This document shows positions 21,173 through 32,216 of a stretch of DNA of 64,000 nucleotides, in pieces. This DNA comes from Pseudofabraea citricarpa (lineage: Eukaryota; Ascomycota; Leotiomycetes; Helotiales; Dermateaceae): positions 1,066,501-1,130,500 of the forward strand of contig JAPWGK010000009.1 of the NCBI GenBank assembly GCA_029641185.1, given 5' to 3'. The position numbers were made by a program, and so were the translations under genes. The notes below the pieces were generated by a model, which was not told where the DNA came from, searched no databases, and was given only the letters and a program-made list of their open reading frames with translations. How positions within the stretch are numbered: position 1 is the first letter of the stretch; the number at the start of each line of letters is the position of its first letter.

Positions 21173-22527
21173 ATGGGTCGCTTCTGTCGCTTAGTTGACG
21201 TTATTCTATGCTTTCCAATATCGCAAGAGTCAATTCGTTGGGGTATAAAAGTGCGCGATGAAAGTCATTACATAAGATTGTTACCTTCGTTAGGAACGCA
21301 GAGTGTTTATATGTAAGCTCGTATGTGTGCTCAGGTAGGGAATCTTGATAATGAGCATGATATATATACTATGCTGTTAAGCTACTGTGCAACGGGTGTA
21401 ATTATAAGCCAAGAAGATACCAGATTCTGAGTTTCTTAGATCTTTTACGAAAGCTTAACCCTAAGCTCTACAACAGATTGTGAAAGCTATTAGAAGCAGC
21501 CAAACCTAGGGGGAAGGTAGGTATATATATTTATTTAAGCGAATACAAACTGGATCGACTGGAAAAGGCGGCCACTTGAGGACGGTGGTTCGGGTCAAAT
21601 TCTGGGTTCGAGGAGGATTTCTAACAACTGGTCACCAAAAGATGTAGGCAGAACCAACAAAATCGACAGCTGCCGAACTTTGTTTTTTTGCTGTTTTCAA
21701 ATTCCCTTCGTTTGTGTTAGGGTTGTCTACACTTCTCGCTTTGCCTGGTTTCTTCACTCTCTTTTCTTCCTTTCGTGTTGTCTTTTTGGGGCTAGAGCTT
21801 TTATGTTCTTCCCGTTTCTTCATTTCCTTATAATAAGCTCTTCCGAAACCTCTCTGTTCATCCTTCCCCTCCTTTCGTTTTACCATGATTTGATAGAAAT
21901 ATTCTCCAAGAACGAGGTTTTTCCCCTAAAGTAAGGACACCAACTAGCTCGCTTTAATTATATCTTAAGGAACTTTTCTAGTCCTAGATCGTAATTCTTC
22001 TAAGCAAGTAGTTAAGTTCAAAGCTGATATCAAGCTCTTGCAAGTGTCACTTTACTACTTTTATCTTTCAACTTTAAATTGCAGTTGAAATGCTACAAAA
22101 CTTTATTTTTTAATGCTTCGATTCAACAGCTGAGGTCGTCAAGAAATGAAGATGATAAAATCTTAGATACAGAGATGGATGCATATATATCAATCGTCAC
22201 ATGACTATAGTATTAGAAATCCCTTCAAACCCCGGCGGTGATGCTCCGCACAGCAATATTTATTCAATAGCCGACCCGACAAAAGCCGACACAGCCGCAG
22301 CCCACTTTCCCTCATGGCGGGGTATTGTGGAGAGGTATCAAAAGGCTGGCTATTGATCGGAAGGTAGAACAAGAAGTATTCAGTGCTCCTACACCTTCTC
22401 TTATCCTTCAATCTGTTTGTTATATTTCCCTGTCTTCGTTTTTAATTCAATCCATATAGAATTCCGTTCAAATCAATTGAGAGATTCCGAATCCGCAGCT
22501 GAAGTTGAATTCGAAGCGCAAACAAAC
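21173..22527. other. Intergenic region between hydratase and aldolase-like genes
   Basis: About 1.35 kb. It holds a TATAAAAG at 21244-21251 with no gene after it, and a long pyrimidine-rich plus strand at 21680-21900. The complement of that tract encodes an 84-aa Lys/Glu-rich open frame (21632-21886). That composition is expected of a purine-rich strand, so I do not call it a gene. The region from 22250 should contain the promoter of the aldolase-like gene. Confidence 0.4.
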
Positions 22528-23601
22528 ATGGCTAGCTCGGCAGGAGAAGAGAAACTCAAGAACAATCGAAGTGTCAAAATCCTCGAAGCAGCAGAGGCGG
22601 GAAAATATGGCGTAGTTTCTGTCGTCTGCGTAAGTTCCACTTCATCTTCCCCTTCCCAAAATCCCCAAACAAAAGAGCCACCAGAAAGAAAGAAACAAGA
22701 AACAAAAGAGAGAGAGTCAGAGACTGACAGACTCCGCAGTACAACCTCGAAGAGATCATCGCGACGGCGCGCGCGGCCGAATCGCAGAACAGCCCAGCGA
22801 TGATCCTCCTCTTCCCCTGGGCATTGACGACATTCAAATCGCACCTGGTAAACCTGGCAGCCGACGTGGCGCACAATGCTCGCGTGCCCATCTCGCTGCA
22901 CCTCGACCACTGCCAGGATATCGAGCTCGTCAAGTATGCGGCGTCGCTGCCGTTCGACAGCATCATGGTCGACATGTCGCACTACGAGAAAGCCGAGAAC
23001 CTGCAGTATACGAAGGAGCTGACGGCGTACTGCCACGAGCGCGGCATCGCGACCGAGGCCGAGCCGGGCCGTATCGAGGGAGGTGAGGATGGCGTGAAGG
23101 ATACCGTGGATCTGGAGGGCGTCTTGACGACTGCCGAGCAGGCCTTGGAGTTTGTTGCTACGGGGATTGACTTTCTGGTAAGCCGTGGTTGCTCGTGGCT
23201 TGATGTCGGAGAGCATGCTTACTGATTCTGTTTTGTTTTTTTTACAGGCCCCGGCTTTTGGAAACGTGCATGGCTTGTATGGCCCGAAAGGCCCACGCCA
23301 TTTCTTGCAGCTGGATAGGTTGGAAACTGTGCGGAAAGCAATCGAGGGGACCTCTACAAAGCTCGTTCTGCATGGTTCAGGCACGTTCGACGAATCGTTA
23401 TATCAGGATTGTATCAAGCGAGGAGTAAGTAAGATTAACATGAACGCGCAGCTGATTGATCCGTGGAAGGAGATGATGGATGGGCGGCACGCAAAGGGCG
23501 GCTTCACGCCCATTACAAAATTGATGGAGGACAGCATGGAAATATTCCAGAGAGTAGTTGAGAATCTAATGGTTGAGTGTGGCAGTTCTGGAAAGGCGTG
23601 A
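22528..23601 (+). CDS. Class II fructose/tagatose-bisphosphate aldolase-like protein with altered motifs
   Basis: Three exons (22528-22629, 22740-23177, 23248-23601) encode 297 aa with TIM-barrel class II aldolase features. Zinc and catalytic signatures are HLDHC (His88, Asp90, His91; usually HxDHG), EAEPGRIEGGEDG, APAFGNVHGLY (His ligand) and LVLHGSGTF. Two positions deviate: the usual GGSG loop is shortened to GSG, and the usual NxDTD/NxxTDL element reads NMNAQL. Zinc ligands look intact, but sugar-phosphate binding may differ, so the substrate may not be fructose-bisphosphate. Exon 2 is markedly GC-rich with G/C-ending codons compared with flanking exons and neighbours. A 303-aa open frame on the other strand runs through the introns and is a compositional shadow. 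It converges on the ABC transporter with 178 bp between stops. Confidence 0.88.
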
Positions 23602-23779
23602 AAATAGTAAAATTTACATTCTGAATCTTAAAGCTAACGACTTCTATTCTATGGGGGAATCATGCCGACTTTTGTGAATTTGCTCGCTTATTTCGATGAC
23701 CCCTTTTACTCCAGTACGCAGTGCGCAATGTTCCACAAAAATAACAAATGAAAACCAATATTATGAGCAATCGTGTGCT

Positions 23780-26700
23780 CTACTCTTGGGCCTTCCTTTT
23801 GAACAGACCCTTTACGGTAGATATTCCTTTGGATGCAAGGCTGAACACCGTGCCGAGCCCGAAGGTCCACCCCTTGATGCGAACAGTGTAAATGAAAAAG
23901 TAGACGAGAAGCCAGTTGATGATGCAGTAAGCAGCGAAAATGCCAAGGTATCTCCACTTGTCATCTGGCGTGATATTTAAAGTAGCCGTATATTCAACTC
24001 CATCTTTGTATGGGCAATATCCACAGTTGGTATTTGAAAGTGGGTTGGTGAGATAGCCACCTGCTTCTGCGACGAAATTGGCAGCATATGTTTCGCAAGT
24101 TTGGCCTGAAGGAGGGCTGAAGTATGCAGCTTCAGCAGGTGCACATTCGATAGCAACGTCGTTTAGTGTGGCTGCTAGTACTCCACCAATCCAATATGTA
24201 GCCCTTTAAAATGATTAGATTATGAAGAATTTGTGGGTATGTGATTGCTTACGGATTGACATAGTACATCCAGTAACGCCAGAAAACTGGCAGTAAGGCA
24301 TAAGGTCGGACGATACCGTTGAATAACGTCATGATGACGAAGAAAAATGGCAGGACCTAAGATATATTAGCATGACTGTTACAATATTGAGAAAATAACA
24401 TACATTAGAAATCACAGTGAAAGAGCCAGCAAATGCTGTGATCCACTGTCCCCAACTCGCTTGCCATAAGAACTAGACGATGTTAGCTGAAATTGTTTAG
24501 CATTCACGAAGAGATTGCTTACGAAGAGAACAGTCATTAAGAAGACGTAGCCGGAACTTGAAGAGTCGCTTGGCAGCCCGCTCGGCCAGTACCAAAGTAC
24601 CCAATATATGACAGCACCAACAATCGCAGCAGGTATCTCAGCAACAATGTTAGCCGTGCAGAACGCACGCCAATCATAAATTCGGGAAGGCAATTCTCTT
24701 GCTTCCCATAAAGCTCTGTTTCCCCAAAATTTGGGAACCACACTATTCACGATGACAGGCGGAATGATAAGAATCAAAAAGAGTGTAAACATCCTGTCTT
24801 GCATATCGACCACGTTTTGGCCAAGTTGCCAGAAAGTGAAGCCGTTGAAGACGCCGAGTATGACCGAGACAAACAATTTTCCATATAAGTAAGAAGGATC
24901 CCGCCAGTAATTTGCGAAGAGTCGCTTGGTCAAGGTTGTTGTTTGCAGCCACACGGGCGAAGCATATTCATGCTCTCCGCTTGCGTCTGGTACCTCGATC
25001 TTCCGACGCTCTGTGACGATCCGCTCGATTTCTTTGTTGACTTCTCTTGCCTCGTCGGAGTTAAGCCACTCTTCGTTCCAATTTATTTTCTTACCATCCT
25101 CTCGCTTACCTCCTTTGGCAGCAGTTTCCAAGATGAACTCGGCAACGTTCTTCGACGGTGGGCATTGGACACCTCTCTTGGCGAAATAGTCAATCACCGT
25201 CGATCCATTATTGCCAACAGGGCCGAAGTAAAACGTATTGCCACCAGGATTAAGAGCAAGAATCATATCGAACTCCTGTATCAGAATGGAAGAGGGCTGA
25301 TGAATAGTACAGACGATTGCCTGGCCAGCTTGAGCCAATTTCTTCAAGAAACGAACGATACTGTAAGCTGATTGAGAGTCAAGTCCAGAGGTAGGCTCAT
25401 CTAAAAAGAGAAGGAGATTGGGCTTTGCTGCTAGCTCTACTCCTATCGTGACTCTCTTCTTCTGTTCGACTCCAAGACATCGGACCAGAGCATCTTCTAG
25501 GTCTTCTAGCTCGAGCAATTTGATGATCTTGTTAACGTAGGCAATTTTTTCTGCCCGTGGAATGTTCCGATCTTGTCGAAGAATGGCCGAGAACTCGAGT
25601 GCCTCTCGAATTGTAGCTGTGCCATCATGGAGATCCATTTGTTCACAGAATCCGGTTCCACGCTGAAATTCAGTACCAAGAGGTCTTCCATCAACCAACA
25701 TATCGCCACCTACAATACCAACCTTTTGACGTTGGCTGAGGGTGTTCAGTAGCGTCGTTTTACCAGCACCGGAAGCACCAACCAATGCAACCATGAGTCC
25801 TGGCTTTGCATATCCGCTGACTTTGTTTAGGAGTTTTTTCTGGCCACCAAGGTACGGAACAGTAAACTCGACGTTTGACCATGTGAAAACACTTTCGGAG
25901 CCAGAAAGTTCCTCCAGAGCCTGCTCCTCGGCAACTACTGCTGTTTCGCTGGATGAACCACTCTGAACTTGATCACGAGCACCGCTCTCAACATCAGCTG
26001 GCGCTGCTGCTTCTTTGACCTTCCGCTTCGAAGCTTTGGTCTTGACAAACTCTAGAGCTCCACCTGCCGAAGATGTGAAGCTGAACAGTTCTGAAGCCAT
26101 GGCAGTGACAAGGATGTACAAGACCGTAAATGCTATAACGACTCCAAAGTTCCTCCAAAGATTGGAACGTGAGTATTGAAAGGTGGTCGCTAGATATTCA
26201 GAACCTGGGACATTCAAAGATCCTAGCTGAGCTCCACTTATAGCACATCCTTGAAATGCAGAATTATTGTATCCTAGACCACGAGGCACGATCTGAGACG
26301 GGGCACATGCTAGAATACGACCAGCGAACTCATTTGTCAGAACTGCTTCAAATGAATAGGACTTTGAAAGTGTCAGCTGAAAATCTATATTTGGTGGATT
26401 GGAGTGAACATACCACAGGGTTGATGTAATAGATCCATCCGAACCAGATATATTGTCCGATAAGTTGCGGCTTCGAAATAACATATCCAGTAAAGACGAC
26501 AAGGAGAGTAATGGCAATCCCAGAAAACCTAACAGCATCGTCGATTGTAGGCGATAGAGCAGCAAACATGCGGTACATGGCCGTTAAACAGATAGTGTTG
26601 ATGTAGATGAACAAGAAGTATATGAAAAACTTCCCAGCTTCAACGTCCAAACCACTGATGAAATACAGCGTGATCGAGAAAGGGATGACAAGAAGCAGTA

Positions 26701-28633
26701 AACTAGGTAGATCTTGCAAAACTCTCGCAATGACAACAGCTGAAGGCCGATAGTACGCGTAGTCGTTGTGTCTCTGGATTATCGTTCTTCCAGAAACAGC
26801 CTTCATGAGCTCTGACATTTGAAGCCACCCCAAGAATAAACTAGAGAATAGTAATGTACCTCCCCTGGAAAACGCTCCAGAGGAATCCAGAGATTGACCA
26901 TAGAAAAGAGAACCGACAATGAGAGCCATACTGATTGAAATAAAGAATTTCGTGTAAATGGAGGTTTTGTCGCCAAGTGTAAGCCAGAACTCTCTTTTTG
27001 TACAAGCAAAAACTTGTCGAATGAATGAGACTGTATAGCTAGATCGCTGAGAGACGGTCTTGGACTTGGTTTCGCTAACAGATTGCTTGAATTCTCGCGC
27101 ATCCGCATGATCTGTCTCCTGCAACATACGTTCGTAGTCTGCAATGTCACTCAAGACCTTCTTATACGCTTCACTTTCACGGAAAGCCTTTTCGAGTTCA
27201 ATTGGTCCCTTAGGAATCGGGCCATGAAAATCATCGCGATATCGTCTTTCTGAGGGATCGCAACATGCTGTCAAAAAATCTGCAGTTGTCTGCCTATCCG
27301 GGCAATAGTAACCAAGGCTTTCGAAGTAAGCCTTCGCTTCATCGGCGCGACCTTGGTAGACCATTCTTCCCCCATCGATAACCAGAACCTTGTCCATGAG
27401 CTTGTAAATCCCCTCGCCTGCTTGATACAATGACACCAGAGTCGTTCTATTCGAAATGTCGGTCATGACTCTCAATGAATTGGCATAATCAAGAGCAGTG
27501 GAGGCGTCCAAGCCACGAGTTGAGTTATCGTGGGCGTTTATTGTACTTTTCGACGATAGTGTCTCAGCAATAGAGACTCGTTTTCTTTCTCCTCCTGATA
27601 TACCTCGTATGTACGCATCTCCGACAAGCGTGTGGCGTGTATGCGAAATACCGAACATCTTCAACAAAGCCGATACGATGATAGGTATTTCACCCTTCGC
27701 CCGCTTCTTCGTCTTGTTCAGCAAGGAGAATTCCAATGTTTGCTCTACTGTAAGCGAAGGAAAGTGTTGGTCGTCCTCCTCGTTGTAGGCGACCTCTCCC
27801 CGATAGTTCTTGATTTGCTCCTCAGCCGAGATTCCTCCATACGACACTTCACCAGTGACACCAGCAAACGAGGAACGTTGGTTCGAGATAGCCTTTAAGA
27901 AGGTCGAACACCCAGAACCAGGTCGACCCAGGACCAAAAGCATCTCGCCATCTCTGACGACACCTGAAAAGTCGTTGATCAAATTTCGCTTCTCGCCTTG
28001 AGCTCCGAATTTAGGAAGGATTGGAATGAACCTCGACAAAAGCTTGTAAAGGTCAGGGCCAAATGTACCAAGAACTGCTGAAGGTAATGTCTTGACGTAT
28101 GTCGACGTAGCTCCGACACCTTGTACCGTAAGGTTTTTGTATACGACGCCGACTTTCTTTGCAGACCTGCCTGACGTCCGTTTCTCGAAATGGCCATCCC
28201 TTAGGAACTCATCCAAGGCAAACTCCTCCCGTTCCTCCTCTTTGGATTCCTCTTCATCGTCAAGTCCTTTCTCGCTCTGTATTTGGGCCTCGACATCGGG
28301 CTGTGCTTTAGATCTGCGACTTCCTCGTGTAACGACACTTCGCAATCCGGTGGATTTTCGTGATCGTGCTCCCACACTCTTCTCGGTCCGCTGAGACTTA
28401 GTGCGGGAAAGTTGTGAAATTTCATGACGTAGATCCTCATATTCAAGCATAGCCTCACGCACATTGACTGGTGCCCCGTCGTGCTCGCCCCAGGTACCAT
28501 CGCCATTCACAATTGATTCGTAAGTAGCGGGTTCCCTCCCGTCAGTCTGAAGCCGCTCATTGGCATTGTCGGTGTTATGGAGCGGGACCCGAGCTGGCTC
28601 TTGTCCTGTTCTATCGGTGCTTGTAAAAAACAT
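23780..28633 (-). CDS. PDR-type full-size ABC transporter (ABCG/CDR family)
   Basis: Five exons (28633-26414, 26361-24523, 24472-24404, 24356-24253, 24203-23780) encode 1551 aa in the NBD-TMD-NBD-TMD order of pleiotropic drug resistance transporters. NBD1 has the fungal variant Walker A GRPGSGCSTF (about 236-245, Cys for Lys) and signature ISGGERKRVS. NBD2 has canonical GASGAGKTT (about 935) and DEPTSGLDS, with a degenerate VEQKKRVTIG signature. This asymmetry is normal in PDR proteins. TMD1 lies near residues 550-770 and TMD2 after about 1195. The large extracellular loop before the last helix contains cysteines and NIT/NTN sequons. Such pumps export hydrophobic drugs, plant defence compounds or own metabolites across the plasma membrane. 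Exon 3 is 69 nt. The substrate cannot be told. Confidence 0.95.
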
Positions 28634-30263
28634 GTTGGGCGGTGATAGGCTCTCCTAATCAAAGGTCTCTGTGTGGGAAAGGGAAAGCAACCATCAGAGA
28701 ATGAAATGGCGCTGGTAAAGAAGAGAAATGGGAGAGGGTTTGAAGGAGGGGGATCGGGGTCGAGGCAGCTTATAAATCCAGGTCGCCGAGCTAGGGCTTC
28801 GAGTGGAGCTGTGGTGGGAAAGAGAGTGCGACGTGAAGCTAAAATCAACGACAGACAGAATGCAAGAAATGGGAATAAGCAAGCGAGCAGACAGATAGTT
28901 TTCACCTTTCAGGCTGTGTGCTTAATGCCTATCACCGCCGTCTATTGGCGGCGGTGTGCACGCAGTCAAGTCCGTCAGCGTCATTGATAAAGCGGGAGCC
29001 GACATGATGGGGGATGCCAATACCCACTTGGGCTTAGAAATGTGAAATGTGAAATGTGCTTGTTGACGATGGTTGAGATAAGGTCGAGCCTAAGCATGCT
29101 TGGCAACCCGCTTAAACCTTTTAGCTTCTTCGGCCGACGACATTTCGGCTTTTATTGATCGACATTACGTCGTGGCCCCTGTGAATATGAATTCGGCCCC
29201 GTCGCCAGCAGATTCGGCTGCATCCTGCTTACGTAGGACTTAAGCTGGGGAATTAGGACTTAAGGCGGAATGCTTAAAAAGCAGGACCTCCCCCATCGAA
29301 AATTCTACCTACTTTCTGACTCTTTCTGACCAGCGGTGCGAAGTACGACATGGCCGCTGACATCGACCCGAGCGGGAGGCGTCACCTGTAGTGGGTAGTG
29401 TGTAGTGGGTACAGTAACGGAACTCCGTTTGCTAATATCCATCACTTTGCTCCACCAATCGACTTCCTGAAGATGTGTGTTAATTAGCATCCATTTATCA
29501 GCAAGCTCAACCGTTGTACCTGCATCGGAGTGTATAATATCCCAGTAGATGAGTAAGCTATCTACCTTCTCAACCAAAAGTCTTTGGTTTGATAGCCGAG
29601 ATCACTTCAGGGCGTTGGTGGGAAAATGTCACTAATTGGCTCAGAGTTAGTAATTGGCTGAGAAACCAACGTCCCTGAAAACGAGCACGCAATAGAAAGG
29701 GCGGCTAGCTAGCTAGTTCAGCTGCAGCCAGTGGGGGGTAAACCTCTTCTTGAATACTCTGCCAGAATCAAAGTAATTAAACCAGTACAATTGTACTTGT
29801 ATAGTACACAATGCAACTGCATCATTTATATTTATACGCAGTACAACTGAACTCAGTTGCTGTTCTTGGAGAACAAAATAGCGAGTAAGGAAGGACATAG
29901 TTATCCGTCTCGGCAGCACGATTCAAGCCAGGATGCACCACAACTCACCTCACCTCACCTCACACCCAGAGACACAAAACTGATAGTTAACATGTTTTTG
30001 TTTTCATGTCTATTCATACATCATCATTCATACGCAATGCCATGTCATGCCATTCCATGCCGTACCATGCAAATGCTCCAGAAGAGCGAGCAAGGGAGTC
30101 TGCGTGTGCCCAAGAGTCCAGCTCCCACTTCACCACATCTCAACCTCGATAACCCCGACGCCATCCATACCGGACACCGATTTTCCCATACCCTCTCATA
30201 AGGTACATAGTGTACAAAATTACCACCCCGCCGCAACGACACGAGCCTAAGCCGGCTATCTTC
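28634..30263. other. Upstream region of the ABC transporter and downstream region of the GPI-type gene
   Basis: About 1.6 kb with no convincing gene. The part next to 28633 is the transporter promoter, with a TATA-like TTATAA near 28770 and the inverted repeat listed at 28933-28956. Short tandem stretches occur: GAAATGT repeated near 29039-29060 and CTCAC repeats near 29944-29963. The rest shows no structure I can assign. Confidence 0.4.
28933..28956. promoter_or_regulatory. Inverted repeat with CGG/CCG half sites, candidate operator of the ABC transporter
   Basis: CACCGCCG, an 8-nt spacer TCTATTGG, then CGGCGGTG form a perfect 8-bp inverted repeat about 300 bp upstream of the transporter start. 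The arms carry CCG and CGG triplets in everted order, the half-site type bound by Zn2Cys6 regulators, which often control PDR pumps. The spacer also contains a CCAAT box on the minus strand (the gene's strand). Binding is inference. Confidence 0.55.
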
Positions 30264-30759
30264 TTACATGAAGACGGCAAACACAACACCGAGTCCAGCA
30301 ACGGTGACCAGGCCACCGCCTTGTGCGAGGAGCGATGCCGCTCCACCGGTCGAGATCGGTGGCTTAGCTGTTGATGTGCTGTTTCCCTTGCCCGTGCCGG
30401 CACCGGTTCCAGTCGCTTTCGCAGCGCTGCTGGAGGCTTTCGTGGCGTTGCCGCCGCTGCTTCCACCGCCGCTTCCGCCACCAGATCCCTTGGTGGTTGT
30501 TGGCTCTGCTGCTTCACCACCGCTTGACTTTGTGGCTGAGGCTGTTGGCTCAGCGGTCTTCTCTCCACCCCCGCCGCTTCCCTTGGATGCGGTTGCTGTT
30601 GCGCTCTTTGAAGACTAGATTACTCTTCATTAGCGAGCTGAATAGCCAGTTGGTTACCTAGGCACCTAGGTAGGTAGCGACAATACTTACAGATTCGCCC
30701 TCCTGTGCCGAAACGGTGATTGCTGCAAGAGCAACGAGGAAGAGGGTTTTGTATTGCAT
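30264..30759 (-). CDS. Small Gly/Ser/Thr-rich secreted protein, probable GPI anchor
   Basis: Two exons (30759-30691, 30614-30264) encode 139 aa. Residues 1-18 form a signal peptide (MQYKTLFLVALAAITVSA). The mature part is almost entirely Ser, Thr, Gly, Ala and Lys, with glycine-rich runs (GSGGGSGGGSSGG), ending in a hydrophobic stretch (GGLVTVAGLGVVFAVFM) preceded by a small-residue region. That layout is typical of GPI-anchored fungal cell-wall or plasma-membrane proteins, probably heavily O-mannosylated. The second exon begins after a 76-nt intron that contains the CCTAGGTAGG motif described in the findings. An open frame on the opposite strand over exon 2 is a shadow of the repetitive codons. 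Function is unknown. Confidence 0.82.
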
Positions 30760-32216
30760 GGCTGGAGATTTGAGTTTGAGTTGTTGAAGAGAGGAAGATT
30801 GCTGTCAGGTATGTATTATGTTTGTAGATGAAGATATTTGTTGATGTGATGGAGAAAGTTAACTGAGAAAATAGTTGAAGGTCATACTTATAACTTCTGT
30901 GTTCTTCACCGGCTCCACAAAACCTGTATACATCGGGCATTTTCCTACTGAGGATAAATGGGGCCGCGTTGACGCTTGCCAGCTTGTCTGGAGCATACCT
31001 GGCAGGACTTCAAACCTGCTGGTCGGACATACAAGACTTGGATCATCCTATGCCACCTCTTGTTGGTCGAATGCGTAATAGGATCCGGCGGTATTCGCCA
31101 GAGAGTTTACGCGCGAGGCGAGAATTATGCCATGAGGTTTGGAATTCATCAGACCAGAGCTACGACGAGTCGCTGTGAACCGTGGCTGTGGCTCTGCACA
31201 TATTCCCTCTTGTTCCAGAAATAGCTTGTGAGTAGGTGCTAAAGTATGGTGAGGCAGAATTTGAGAGCCCTCGAAACGATGACAGCCAAGTCAGCTCGGG
31301 ACCACTCGCATTGGTCGGGGATGGAGCCTGCGGAGTCCTCGCCGTGCGCCGTGCGCGGGGGGAGGAGGACGAGGAGGACGAGGAGGACGAGGAGAAAAGC
31401 CATCGCCTCCACCCTGGACAAGATCATAACGTCTCCCGAGGTATGGCAATAAGGCTGGCGCATGGGGTAGACAGAAAACAAGCTTCTCGTGCATGGTACA
31501 GGGTGAGGCGTTCCCTGAGCTGAGAAAACCATCTGGAAGCAGTCTCAGAGCCAGAGCGCAAGCCGCCACTTCGGGCCGCATTGTACTGTATGCATCAATC
31601 ATCAATCATGAGTCGCTGTCTCGAAGGGTTCGCGAAGGTCTCACCGCTGCGCCGTTGAAACTTGCAGAGTTGCAAAAGCAAAAAAGCCTCCCCCGGTCGA
31701 GCACGGGACCCAGATGGCGACAGTGGCGTTTAACCTTTCTGGAGGAACACTTCGCTGTTTATCAAACAAGATCGCCACGCCCAACCAAACATTTCCCTTA
31801 CGGAGCAGACATATGTTCGAGGCCCTGAGCCTATAACAACGTCACCCCGGCTCCAGTGCTGCCAGTAGGCTGAGGCTGACTACGTGCTGTGTGCTGCGTG
31901 TGAAGTAGACGAAGCCACATCTATTTTCTAATCATTCTGCGGCTGTGTTCCGTCAACTGGCAGCGTGGACGAAGGAATCATAGTTTCACGGAAAAACACC
32001 ATCAATCAAACAGCAGAGACATCAATACCGAGTATACGCAACACCTAGCTCGCATCATGTAAAGAAGCTCTGACTGGTTGGACGAAAGCATAATGTTTAC
32101 TTACACATTGGGACGAGTCAGCCATTAACGAGGGCCCAGTTCCAGCAAAATCGGCACCACTTGTACATGTAGCAAATTCGAAACTGCAAGAAGTCGAACC
32201 ACCACACGTGCCTTGC
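30760..32216. other. Intergenic region between the GPI-type gene and MSH5
   Basis: About 1.46 kb, containing the GPI-type gene's promoter and the MSH5 3' region. A purine-rich 9-bp tandem repeat (GAGGAGGAC) lies at 31361-31394. The minus strand just after the MSH5 stop (32215-32112) stays open and meets a good donor, but no partner exons are evident. No confident gene. Confidence 0.4.
31361..31394 (+). repeat. 9-bp purine tandem repeat (GAGGAGGAC)
   Basis: Just under four head-to-tail copies of GAGGAGGAC form an uninterrupted purine-rich tract. It lies in non-coding sequence between two minus-strand genes. It is a simple minisatellite with no assigned role. Confidence 0.85.

Noticed and set aside
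21244..21251. TATAAAAG downstream of the hydratase as a promoter
   Set aside because: No gene with coding evidence follows within a plausible distance; the following ATG opens only a few codons.
21632..21886. 84-aa Lys/Glu-rich minus-strand open frame
   Set aside because: A purine-rich strand automatically encodes Lys, Glu and Arg; no homologous motif, splice partner or start context supports it.
22473..23384. 303-aa minus-strand open frame over the aldolase-like gene
   Set aside because: It crosses both introns of a well-supported gene and arises from GC-rich codon bias on the other strand.
30268..30618. 116-aa plus-strand open frame opposite the GPI-type gene
   Set aside because: Shadow of repetitive Gly/Ser codons; the minus-strand gene has a signal peptide, intron and GPI-type tail.
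32112..32215. Open minus-strand stretch after the MSH5 stop, ending in a GTAAGT donor and rich in Cys/Ser/Gly
   Set aside because: MSH5 already ends naturally, and no start exon or following exon in frame could be found; it could be chance. cDNA would settle it.
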